Below, one piece after another: positions 56,596-64,000 of a stretch of DNA of 64,000 bases. The position numbers were made by a program, and so were the translations under genes. Origin of the DNA: Flavobacterium sp. ASV13 (lineage in GTDB: Bacteria; Bacteroidota; Bacteroidia; Flavobacteriales; Flavobacteriaceae); the NCBI RefSeq assembly GCF_000745775.1, contig NZ_JQJY01000003.1:1-64000 (forward strand), in the 5' to 3' direction. Under the pieces are notes generated by a model that ran no database searches, was not told where the DNA came from, and saw nothing but the letters and a program-made list of their open reading frames with translations. How positions within the stretch are numbered: position 1 is the first letter of the stretch; every line of letters starts with the position of its first letter.

Positions 56596-58781
56596 CCAGC
56601 GTTTATTGTTTCATGTATTAAGTAATTTACAATCTTAAAGAGTTTAACAGGCTCAAAAGGCTTAATAATAATATCATTCATTCCTGACGAAAGTGCTTCG
56701 TCTGTAATTTCATCTTTATCAAAAGCAGTTAAAGCCACGATTGGTGTTTTAATTCCTTTTAAACGAATTCTTTTCGTTGTTTCAAAGCCATTCATCAAAG
56801 GCATATTTATATCCATCAAAATAAGATCAAAATCTTCTTTTTCTAATATTTCCAAAGCGGCAAAACCATCATCTACAACTTTACAAGTGTAATTATTCTT
56901 TTCAATAATCTTTTTAGTAACCATCTGATTGATTAGATTATCTTCAACAACTAAAATTTTAAAAACATCATTTGACGTTAAATCAACTTCAATATCCTCT
57001 ATGATTTTCTGTGTCTTTTGTGGATCATGCTCAAAGGGAATTACAAATGAAAAAGAAGTCCCTTGACCAATATCACTTTCAACTGTAATATTGCTGCCAA
57101 AAAGCCCTAATAATCGTTTTACAATACTCAATCCAAGTCCAGTTCCTTGATAATCCTCTTCTTTTCGGCCAACCTGAACAAATTTTTCAAAAATCTTTCC
57201 TTGATCTACAATTGCAATCCCAACGCCATTATCTTTAATCAAAAAATCCAGGAAATAATTTTTGCCTTCAATTTTAGAGAGATCAACTTTAACTTCAACT
57301 TCTCCATCTTTTGTAAACTTCAAAGCGTTACTGACTAAATTCATTAAAATTTGTGCCAATCTTAATTTATCTCCAATTAAATATTCTGGTATATCCGGGT
57401 CTACATATACGTTAATTTTATTGTTGTTCTTTTGAGATAAAAAGGAAAGTGAGTTCTTTATTACCGTTATTTCATCTGAAATATTAAAAGTTAGATTTTC
57501 TAGAACTACTTTATTTTCTTCAATTTTATTGATCTGCAAAATATCATTTACAAGCGATAATAAATATCTTGCAGAAAACTTAAGAGAACTCAAATGCTGA
57601 CTTCTTGATAATTCCTTGTGCTCTTCTAAAAGCATGTTTGTAATTCCTACCACGCCGTACAATGGTGTGCGCAATTCGTGGCTTATAGTCGAGATAAATT
57701 GGGTTTTGAGCAATGACGCTTCTTCTGCAATTTCTTTAGCCTGTAAAAGCTCTATATTAGCCTTTTTCTTTAAACGAATATTTTTAATTAAAGTGATAAT
57801 TAAGAGTAATAAAATCAATGAAATTATGACAAACAATATCACAATTATTCTCGATTTCCTTAAACTATGATATTGTTCTATTTTTTCGCTTTCAATTTTG
57901 TCTATTTGTCTTTTATACTCATCCAACTCGCGATTAAAACCTGCAGTAGAAGCCTTCTTTACTTTTTCTTTATTTGTTATTTCATCTTTAATGCTGTTGT
58001 AAATAACCAGGTTTTTGTAAGCATTTTCAAATTCTCCAATACTATTTAAAAATTTTGAATATTCTAAGTGCGCATACAGCAAATCTGTAATTTCATCACT
58101 AGATTTATCATAAGAGGAAACTGCTTTTAAAAAATATTTTTTTGCCTTTTCATTATCTTTTGCATGGCCCCAGTACATTCCATTAAGAAAATTTAGCGCA
58201 ATGTCATCAGATTTCCCCTTTAAATCATTTTGATGATCATTAATATAGCGCAGATAAGGCAAACCTTCACTATAATTTCCAATTTTGAAATAAGACCAAA
58301 CTATATTCAGATTTGTAATGGCAACTTCTCTAGCAAACTTTTTATCCTTGCCAAATTTCAACGATTCTTTGTAGTACCTAATTCCATCAGTATACATTTT
58401 CTTTTCAAAAAAATAAAGATTACCCAAGTTACTGGTAATCATCATTCTCATACTAATAATATTGGAGTGTTTTGCATAGAACAAGGCTTTTTTGTAAAAG
58501 AAAGCCGCTTTATCAACTTCACCTAATTCGTGAAAATTAATAGCAATTATGTTGTAATTTCTTGAAATTAAAGTATCATTTTTGAGATCGAATGCATATT
58601 TCAAAGCAATTCCAGATTTCTCTAATGATTTTTCGTAGTTGGCATTATCCAAGTAGTCACAGGCCTGCTTAGTTAAATCATTAATTTTCGCCAATGATGC
58701 CGTATTGCTCTGAGCTGTTGACTCATAGCAAAATATACTTAGGAAAATTAAAAAAAGAGAACAAAATCTATAATAAAGCAT
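56592..58781 (-). CDS. Hybrid histidine kinase with periplasmic TPR sensor
   Basis: The 729-residue protein has a signal-like N-terminus (cleavage near STAQ), TPR repeats over about 30-275, a coiled stretch, one membrane span at about 311-333, a HisKA domain with STISHELRTPLYG (His368), an HATPase domain (NLVSNALKFT, KDNGVGI, GTGLGLSIVKRLL) and a C-terminal receiver (LVVEDNLINQMV, LILMDINMPLMNGFE). No DNA-binding domain is attached, so output must go to another protein. The sensor faces the periplasm. A tiny double-glycine peptide gene is divergently arranged 309 bp away. Confidence 0.93.
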   Translation of the reverse strand: MLYYRFCSLFLIFLSIFCYESTAQSNTASLAKINDLTKQACDYLDNANYEKSLEKSGIALKYAFDLKNDTLISRNYNIIAINFHELGEVDKAAFFYKKALFYAKHSNIISMRMMITSNLGNLYFFEKKMYTDGIRYYKESLKFGKDKKFAREVAITNLNIVWSYFKIGNYSEGLPYLRYINDHQNDLKGKSDDIALNFLNGMYWGHAKDNEKAKKYFLKAVSSYDKSSDEITDLLYAHLEYSKFLNSIGEFENAYKNLVIYNSIKDEITNKEKVKKASTAGFNRELDEYKRQIDKIESEKIEQYHSLRKSRIIVILFVIISLILLLLIITLIKNIRLKKKANIELLQAKEIAEEASLLKTQFISTISHELRTPLYGVVGITNMLLEEHKELSRSQHLSSLKFSARYLLSLVNDILQINKIEENKVVLENLTFNISDEITVIKNSLSFLSQKNNNKINVYVDPDIPEYLIGDKLRLAQILMNLVSNALKFTKDGEVEVKVDLSKIEGKNYFLDFLIKDNGVGIAIVDQGKIFEKFVQVGRKEEDYQGTGLGLSIVKRLLGLFGSNITVESDIGQGTSFSFVIPFEHDPQKTQKIIEDIEVDLTSNDVFKILVVEDNLINQMVTKKIIEKNNYTCKVVDDGFAALEILEKEDFDLILMDINMPLMNGFETTKRIRLKGIKTPIVALTAFDKDEITDEALSSGMNDIIIKPFEPVKLFKIVNYLIHETINAG

Positions 58782-59090
58782 AATTGGGGAAATCTTTATT
58801 CAAATATTTATCATTACAATAATACGAAATAAAAGCAATTAATTAATTGCTAAAGATTCTATAATCAGTTTTTTATATTTTAACGTTAATAATATTCCGA
58901 AAGTCTTTAAAAGAAGATCATAATAATTTCCTTATTATAAAATTTAAGCTCTTATTACATCGTATTGTCAAAATTTTTCTTTTATTTTTTCAGCAAAATA
59001 TTACAATAAATAAAAAATAATGCTATTTTTAACAAAATAAAAGGCACAAGCCCCAAGTGTTTAAGAGATTGGAGCATTAAAATCAAAATT
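58782..59090. other. 309-bp AT-rich divergent gap
   Basis: This stretch separates the hybrid kinase from the small peptide gene and must contain both promoters. I see no gene, RNA or repeat in it, and no perfect TAnnTTTG box in either direction. Confidence 0.5.
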
Positions 59091-59222
59091 ATGTTAGAAA
59101 ATTTTAAAAAATTCGCAGAAACAGAAAAATTGACTAAAGCACAACAAAAATCAATAACAGGTGGTGACGTTCCAGAACCTGAAAGTGAAGAAAGCAGAAA
59201 AGGAAAAGTAGCAGCAAAATAA
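59091..59222 (+). CDS. 43-residue double-glycine leader peptide (RiPP/bacteriocin-like precursor)
   Basis: The frame starts at ATG 59091 and encodes a 25-residue leader with the pattern LTKAQQKSITGG, then an 18-residue acidic-to-basic remainder (DVPEPESEESRKGKVAAK). The leader matches the L-(S/T)-K-x-(E/Q)-Q-K-x-I-x-GG form I know from flavobacterial bacteriocin-type precursors, which peptidase-containing ABC exporters cut after GG. The core has no Cys, Ser/Thr clusters or aromatic residues typical of modified peptides. A perfect hairpin terminator follows 40 nt later. No exporter or modifying enzyme is nearby. It could act as a signal, a bacteriocin remnant, or serve another function. Confidence 0.7.
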   Translation: MLENFKKFAETEKLTKAQQKSITGGDVPEPESEESRKGKVAAK

Positions 59223-59262
59223 ATTATTGATTGCTATTTTTTTTTCATTCAAAAAAGCGAAT

Positions 59263-59309
59263 AAAATAAGAAAGCCGTGAAAAAATATTTTTCACGGCTT
59301 TCTTATTTT
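59263..59309. terminator. Large bidirectional terminator
   Basis: Arms of 22 bp (AAAATAAGAAAGCCGTGAAA and its complement) pair almost without loop. A-rich and T-rich ends allow action on both the peptide gene and the convergent symporter gene. Confidence 0.9.
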
Positions 59310-59329
59310 ACAGGAAGCAAATTAAATAT

Positions 59330-60610
59330 TTACTCAATATTCAAACTCTCTTCTTTATTATTTTCCCATTGTCCTACAACAGAAGTAGCCAAGGCATTTC
59401 CTAAAACATTTGTTGCACTTCTGAACATATCACAGAAATGATCGATAGGCAAAATTAACGCAATTCCTTCTACAGGAATATCAAACATCCCGCAAGTAGC
59501 AGCTACTACAACTAAACTTGCTCTAGGTACGCCTGCAATTCCTTTACTGGTTAGCATTAAAACTAAAAGCATAACCATTTGTGTTCCTACATCTAAATGA
59601 ACGCCATAAAACTGAGCAATAAAGATGCTGGCAAATGTCATGTACATCATACTTCCATCCAGATTGAACGAATATCCAAGCGGTAACATAAAAGAAACAA
59701 TTTTATCTTTTACACCAAAATCTTCTAATTCTTCTGTCAATTTTGGAAAAACCGCCTCACTACTTGTTGTTCCAAAAGCAATTGCTAATGGCCCAATGAT
59801 ACGTTTTAACAACTCTGTCATTCTTCCTTTTAAGAAAATATAACCAACCGCAATTAAAACTACCCAAAGTGTAGTTATTCCCACTAAAAATGATCCGAAG
59901 AATTTGAAATAAGTAATTACTAATTCTTCTGCATCTCTAATTGCAAATACTCCTGCAATGGCGCCAAAAACTCCAATTGGAGCAAAATTCATCACATAAT
60001 TCACCATTTTCAAAACGATGTGCGAAGCTTTATCTAGTGCATTAATTACAGGTTTTACAGGGCTTCCAATAGAAGCTGCAGCTAATCCGAAAAAGATTGA
60101 AAATATTACGATTTGTAAAATTTCATTGGTAGCCATTGCTTCAAAAATACTTTTCGGAACAATATGTTCAACAAAATTCTCTACAGAAAGTGTTTTTGTT
60201 TTTCCAGTTACTTCTGTCGCTGCGGCCATATCAACGTGGCCTAATTTCAAACCTACTCCTGGTTCAAGAATATTTACATAAAATAAACCAATAAGTAACG
60301 ATATGAATGACGCAGTAAAAAACCATCCAAGTGCTTTTCCACCAATTCTTCCAACTGTTTTAATATCGCCAAGTTTTGCAATTCCAACTACTAGAGTGGT
60401 AAATACTAAAGGCGAAATAATCATTTGAACCAATCGAATAAAAATGGTCGCCAGCATTTTAATTTTGCTGCTGAAAGATTGCGCTGCTTCAGGAGAAATT
60501 GTAGCGTGCAATATAATTCCTAAAGTTGCCCCTAAGACCATTGCAATTATAATCTGACCTGTTAATCCTGAAAGAAATGATTTTTTTTTAGTTTCTGTAA
60601 CTTGTTGCAT
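59330..60610 (-). CDS. Dicarboxylate/amino acid:cation symporter (DAACS family)
   Basis: A 426-residue permease of the GltP/DctA family. It starts with a basic cytoplasmic segment and has about eight helices plus two re-entrant loops. Family motifs include KMLATIFIRLVQMIISPLVF, the serine-rich loop FGTTSSEAVFPKL near 280, and the substrate/cation site SFNLDGSMMYM near 315, followed by TSKGIAGVPRAS. It imports aspartate, glutamate or C4-dicarboxylates with protons or sodium; the exact substrate is open. aroC lies 52 bp upstream on the same strand. Confidence 0.94.
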   Translation of the reverse strand: MQQVTETKKKSFLSGLTGQIIIAMVLGATLGIILHATISPEAAQSFSSKIKMLATIFIRLVQMIISPLVFTTLVVGIAKLGDIKTVGRIGGKALGWFFTASFISLLIGLFYVNILEPGVGLKLGHVDMAAATEVTGKTKTLSVENFVEHIVPKSIFEAMATNEILQIVIFSIFFGLAAASIGSPVKPVINALDKASHIVLKMVNYVMNFAPIGVFGAIAGVFAIRDAEELVITYFKFFGSFLVGITTLWVVLIAVGYIFLKGRMTELLKRIIGPLAIAFGTTSSEAVFPKLTEELEDFGVKDKIVSFMLPLGYSFNLDGSMMYMTFASIFIAQFYGVHLDVGTQMVMLLVLMLTSKGIAGVPRASLVVVAATCGMFDIPVEGIALILPIDHFCDMFRSATNVLGNALATSVVGQWENNKEESLNIE

Positions 60611-60662
60611 TAATTGTTTGTTTTAAATTAAAATATTAAGACCCTCACTGTCTTAACTTTTA

Positions 60663-61721
60663 TTAATATGTTTTGTTGATTAAATAAAAATCAGCCAAAA
60701 CAATTGCGGCCATTGCTTCAACAATTGGCACCGCACGAGGTACTACACAAGGATCATGACGGCCTTTACCTGTCATTGGTGTAATATTTCCTTTATTATC
60801 TAATGAATCTTGTGTTTGCATAATCGTTGCAACAGGTTTGAAAGCTACTCTAAAGTAAATATCCATTCCGTTGCTTATTCCTCCCTGAATTCCTCCCGAA
60901 AGATTCGTTTTTGTAGTTCCGTCAGGGTTGTACAAATCGTTGTGCTCGCTTCCTTTCATTTCAGAACCTGAAAATCCGCTGCCGTATTCAAAGCCTTTTA
61001 CAGCATTTATCGAAAGCATTGCTTTTCCTAATTCGGCATGCAGTTTGTCAAAAACCGGTTCGCCAAGACCAACTGGTACATTCTGAATCACGCACGAAAC
61101 AACACCTCCAACAGTATCACCTTGTTTACGGATATCACGAATATATTCCTCCATAATCGCAGCCGATTTTTCATCAGGACAACGAACTGGATTGCTTTCT
61201 ATTTTCGAAAAATCTAAATCTTGATAAGGAGTATCTAAATGAATTGGGCCTACTGAAGAAACATAGGCGTTAATTTTAATTTCTGGTAACATTTGCTTAG
61301 CAATTGCACCAGCTACTACTCTACTTGCTGTTTCACGAGCAGAGCTTCTTCCGCCGCCACGATAATCGCGAAAACCATACTTTTGATCATATACATAATC
61401 AGCGTGGCTTGGTCTGTAATTATCTTTTATATGTGAGTAATCGTCAGATTTTTGATTGGTATTCGGAATAATAAAACCTATTGGAGTTCCGGTCGTTTTT
61501 CCTTCAAAAATTCCAGATAAAAACTGAACTGCATCTGGTTCTTTTCTTTGTGTTACAATTGCCGATTGTCCGGGTTTTCTTCGAGACATTTCAACTTCGA
61601 TTGCTTCAAAATCAAGCTCAATTCCTGATGGGCATCCATCAATAATACCGCCTAAAGCCTCGCCGTGTGATTCGCCAAATGTTGTAACTCTATATAATGT
61701 GCCGTAGCTATTTCCTGCCAT
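60663..61721 (-). CDS. aroC: Chorismate synthase
   Basis: The 352-residue length and motifs are standard: [18 protein letters not shown] at the N-terminus, [18 protein letters not shown], the FMN/substrate region [17 protein letters not shown], and the C-terminal [19 protein letters not shown]. AroC converts EPSP to chorismate with reduced FMN, the last step of the shikimate pathway. TACATTTG at 61736-61743 (minus strand) is a possible -7 box 14 nt before the ATG. The symporter gene follows closely. Confidence 0.97.
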   Translation of the reverse strand: MAGNSYGTLYRVTTFGESHGEALGGIIDGCPSGIELDFEAIEVEMSRRKPGQSAIVTQRKEPDAVQFLSGIFEGKTTGTPIGFIIPNTNQKSDDYSHIKDNYRPSHADYVYDQKYGFRDYRGGGRSSARETASRVVAGAIAKQMLPEIKINAYVSSVGPIHLDTPYQDLDFSKIESNPVRCPDEKSAAIMEEYIRDIRKQGDTVGGVVSCVIQNVPVGLGEPVFDKLHAELGKAMLSINAVKGFEYGSGFSGSEMKGSEHNDLYNPDGTTKTNLSGGIQGGISNGMDIYFRVAFKPVATIMQTQDSLDNKGNITPMTGKGRHDPCVVPRAVPIVEAMAAIVLADFYLINKTY

Positions 61722-61907
61722 GTTATTTGTTTTAGCAAATGTAAGTTTTATGAATTAAATTAAAAAATATAAAATTGTGATTATTAAATAAAGGTTAAGT
61801 CGTTTAAAAATCATAATTTATTAAAATTGACCTCAAATTGATAACCTTTTGATAAAATAAATCCAGCGTTTGTTTCTTTTATTTGCTAAACTTCAAATCA
61901 CGAAAAA

Positions 61908-62762
61908 TTGAAAAAAAGAAATGTCGAACTGGTCATTATTTCTGATGTCCATTTGGGAACTTACGGAAGCCACGCCAAGGAATTAAACAACTATTTATCA
62001 AGCATTAAACCTAAAACATTAGTTTTAAATGGAGATATTATTGATGCCTGGCAATTTCGAAAATCGTACTTCCCAAAAGCACATTTAAGAGTAATTCAGC
62101 GTATCATCGGGATGGCTTCAAAAGGCACAAAAGTCTATTATATCACCGGAAACCATGACGAAATTCTTCGAAAATTCAGCGATATGAATATGGGGAATTT
62201 TTCTCTAGTCGATAAATTAGTTCTGGAGTTAGATGATAAAAAAGCGTGGATTTTTCACGGTGACGTTTTTGATGCTTCGGTACAACACTCCAAATGGATT
62301 GCAAAATTAGGCGGATTAGGTTACGATTATTTGATTCTTACAAATCGTTTTGCAAACTGGTGTCTGACAAAACTAGGAAGAGAACCTTACTCATTCTCAA
62401 AAAAAATAAAAGCCAGCGTAAAAAAAGCGGTAAAATTCATTTCAGACTTTGAAACCACGGCAACCGATTTAGCTATTGAAAAAAAATACGACTATGTTAT
62501 CTGCGGTCACATTCATGAACCAAAAATAGCAGCCATAGAAAACAAGCACGGATCTACTTTATATTTAAATTCTGGAGATTGGGTTGAAAATCTGACAGCT
62601 TTAGAATATCATAAAAAGCGCTGGAAATTATACACTTACGAAAAAAATAATTTTACCGAAGAAGAAAATTTATTTGAAATGGAAGACAATCTTACCTCTC
62701 AATTACTGACTTCAATAGTTGAAAAACAAGCCTCTAAATTAAAAAAAGGCAATATTCAATAG
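61908..62762 (+). CDS. LpxH-like UDP-2,3-diacylglucosamine diphosphatase
   Basis: A 284-residue calcineurin-like phosphoesterase with all metal motifs: ISDVHLGTYG, LNGDIIDAW, TGNHDEI, HGDVFD and CGHIHEPK. LpxH-type enzymes release lipid X in lipid A synthesis at the inner membrane. The start is TTG at 61908; no in-frame ATG exists between the upstream TAA (61887) and the first conserved strand (VELVIISDVHLG). The length, greater than E. coli LpxH (about 240), is due to a basic insert around residues 150-180. Other membrane-related phosphoesterases of this family are possible. Confidence 0.85.
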   Translation: MKKRNVELVIISDVHLGTYGSHAKELNNYLSSIKPKTLVLNGDIIDAWQFRKSYFPKAHLRVIQRIIGMASKGTKVYYITGNHDEILRKFSDMNMGNFSLVDKLVLELDDKKAWIFHGDVFDASVQHSKWIAKLGGLGYDYLILTNRFANWCLTKLGREPYSFSKKIKASVKKAVKFISDFETTATDLAIEKKYDYVICGHIHEPKIAAIENKHGSTLYLNSGDWVENLTALEYHKKRWKLYTYEKNNFTEEENLFEMEDNLTSQLLTSIVEKQASKLKKGNIQ

Positions 62763-62858
62763 ACTTTACAACTGATTTACAAAATTCGGTTTTCATAAAA
62801 ATGTAAATTATATAACAATTTTCAAAAATCTTATACGTTCTATAGGTAGTTGTAATTA

Positions 62859-62866
62859 TACATTTG
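62859..62866 (+). promoter_or_regulatory. -7 box for the small beta-barrel gene
   Basis: TACATTTG lies 23 nt upstream of the ATG at 62890. The -33 part is unclear. Confidence 0.45.
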
Positions 62867-62889
62867 AAAAAATTAATTGAATCATTTTT

Positions 62890-63387
62890 ATGAAAAAAAT
62901 CATTTTATCAGCCCTTATGCTATTAGGTTTAGCATTTACGGCTCATTCACAAGACATTGCTAAAAATGCGTTAGGTTTGCGTCTAGGCGACAATAACGGT
63001 TTTGGAGGAGAAGTATCTTATCAAAGAGGATTAAATCAAAAAAACAGACTAGAATTTGATTTAGGCTGGAGAAACAGCAGTGATGTTGACGCTATCAAAG
63101 GTGTAGCACTTTATCAATGGGTTTGGAATATAGACGGAGGTTTCAACTGGTACGCTGGTGTTGGTGGTGGACTTGCCGCTTGGGATCACGATTATTACAA
63201 CGGAAACACAAAATATAATGACAGCGGAACGTATGTTTTTGCAGCAGGAGATATCGGAATAGAATATGGCTTTAAAGAAGTGCCAATTCTTTTATCATTA
63301 GATGCTAGACCAGAAATTGGTTCTGGATATTATGACGATGACAACTTTGGATTTGATGTTGGTTTAGGGATCAAATTCAAATTCTAA
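62890..63387 (+). CDS. Small outer-membrane beta-barrel protein
   Basis: The 165-residue product has a signal peptide (to AHSQ) and then alternating strands of about 8-10 residues with many Gly and aromatic residues (LGLRLGDNNGFGGEVSYQRG, GGFNWYAGVGGGLAAW, DIGIEYGF), ending in Phe (GIKFKF). This is the form of an eight-stranded OmpA/OmpX-like barrel in the outer membrane. No specific function can be read. It is a single gene with its own promoter box and terminator. Confidence 0.85.
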   Translation: MKKIILSALMLLGLAFTAHSQDIAKNALGLRLGDNNGFGGEVSYQRGLNQKNRLEFDLGWRNSSDVDAIKGVALYQWVWNIDGGFNWYAGVGGGLAAWDHDYYNGNTKYNDSGTYVFAAGDIGIEYGFKEVPILLSLDARPEIGSGYYDDDNFGFDVGLGIKFKF

Positions 63388-63414
63388 AATTAAATTAAAA
63401 AATAATTGTAAAAG

Positions 63415-63449
63415 AAAACCTGTCATTTTAATTGCGACAGGTTTTTTTT
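63415..63449 (+). terminator. Terminator after the beta-barrel gene
   Basis: AACCTGTC pairs with GACAGGTT around an 11-nt loop, followed by a T-run of nine. Confidence 0.88.
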
Positions 63450-63458
63450 ATTTTATTA

Positions 63459-63524
63459 TGTCTTCCTGAGCGAAGTCAAAGGGCTTAAAATAACCAAAGG
63501 ACTTCGACTTCGCTCAGCCAGACA
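63459..63524. repeat. REP-like inverted repeat, second family
   Basis: The left arm contains CCTGAGCGAAGTCAAAGG and the right arm GGACTTCGACTTCGCTCAG; read as reverse complements they match over about 25 bp with few changes. Elements with the core CTGAGCGAAGTC are common between genes of Bacteroidota. Confidence 0.8.
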
Positions 63525-63542
63525 TTTGCTCATAACTTTTTA

Positions 63543-63580
63543 CTAATTACTAAGAGCTAATTACTAAGAGCTAATTACTT
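63543..63580 (-). repeat. Heptamer word array overlapping a stop codon
   Basis: Five 7-bp words alternate CTAATTA, CTAAGAG, CTAATTA, CTAAGAG, CTAATTA. The last word contains the stop codon of the gene at 63575. Confidence 0.8.
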
Positions 63581-63997
63581 AATAATAATTTCTTTCTTAG
63601 AGTGCACTTTTACCACAGTATAAGGATATGAAATAACCTGCATCACCATAGCATCTGGCGCTGGACTGTTTTCCTTCACCGTAATGATAATATTTTTATC
63701 AGTTTCTTCTACTTTCTCAACGCCAATAGAATAACCGCTGGTGTTTTTTTCTCCCATATTTAAAATAATATAGTTCGAATTGCTAATATCAGTCTGTTTC
63801 ATCTTACTAGCTAAAAGCGGGTCATTTTCAAGCATTTTAATTTCGTTAGGTTCCGTCAAAATTTCAAAAAACTTGATATTGCCGCCGCCATCTGACTGTT
63901 CTGTCAAAACCTCATATAGCGCTGTTGAATTCGAAGATTTTTTCGCTCCACACGAGATCAAAACAAAAACCACTAAAACTGAAATTATCTTTTTCAT
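63575..63997 (-). CDS. PrcB_C-domain-like lipoprotein
   Basis: A 140-residue protein with a lipoprotein signal (VFVLISC, Cys16). The C-terminal half has the PrcB-type pattern: NYIILNMGEKNTSGYSIGVEKVEE, then a charged strand and PAPDAMVMQVISYPYTVVKV. In Treponema this domain belongs to a subunit of the dentilisin protease complex; in most bacteria its role is unknown. The N-terminal part is low in features. The stop codon lies inside a heptamer repeat array. The gene starts three bases from the window edge, so its promoter is not visible. Confidence 0.75.
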   Translation of the reverse strand: MKKIISVLVVFVLISCGAKKSSNSTALYEVLTEQSDGGGNIKFFEILTEPNEIKMLENDPLLASKMKQTDISNSNYIILNMGEKNTSGYSIGVEKVEETDKNIIITVKENSPAPDAMVMQVISYPYTVVKVHSKKEIIIK

Positions 63998-64000
63998 GCA

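Overview
The window is AT-rich chromosomal DNA from a Bacteroidota bacterium, almost certainly a Flavobacterium close to F. johnsoniae. The reasons are SusC/SusD outer-membrane uptake pairs, type IX secretion sorting domains on a giant SprB-repeat adhesin and a double chitinase, a SprF/PorP partner, Bacteroidota-type promoters (TTG-N17-20-TAnnTTTG) and a Bacteroidota SRP RNA.

Layout. (1) 1-13.2 kb: the 3' part of a giant SprB-like adhesin that begins before the window, followed on the same strand by a SprF/PorP-family protein and a PorE-like TPR/beta-propeller/OmpA protein. (2) 13.3-17.7 kb: minus-strand housekeeping genes: a CAP lipoprotein, pdxH, rnz, a small STAS-like protein, pyrB and pyrR. 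The last four gaps in this series are filled by short-period 'word' repeat arrays. (3) 17.9-22.3 kb: an AT-rich membrane protein and methyltransferase, a tiny lipoprotein, a YbiT-type ABC-F ATPase and a TlpA-like thioredoxin. (4) 22.6-48.1 kb: a complete chitin utilisation locus. (5) 48.2-56.6 kb: transaldolase, SDR, SRP RNA, glutamine cyclotransferase, hutI, a coiled-coil protein, hutG and a DEAD-box helicase. (6) 56.6-64 kb: a TPR hybrid sensor kinase divergent from a tiny double-glycine leader peptide, a dicarboxylate symporter, aroC, an LpxH-like phosphoesterase, a small beta-barrel and a PrcB-like lipoprotein.

How the chitin locus works (inference from families and synteny). ChiA, secreted by the type IX system, carries two GH18 catalytic domains separated by Ig-like repeats and cuts crystalline chitin outside the cell. 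Two SusCD pairs import the oligomers, a lipoprotein GH18 and a GH20 hexosaminidase trim them to GlcNAc, a FucP-like MFS permease carries the sugar into the cytoplasm, and a NagB fused to a PIG-L/LmbE deacetylase-like domain feeds glycolysis. A LytS/LytTR two-component pair sits between the susC2 operon and the permease. A shared 31-bp upstream sequence precedes both susC genes and the permease, at a similar distance from each start codon.

The least expected signals are: short arrays of 7- or 8-bp words, often in inverted pairs and mostly touching stop codons; the three-promoter motif of the chitin locus; an orphan double-glycine peptide facing a hybrid kinase; and an SRP RNA gene followed by 34 uninterrupted T residues.
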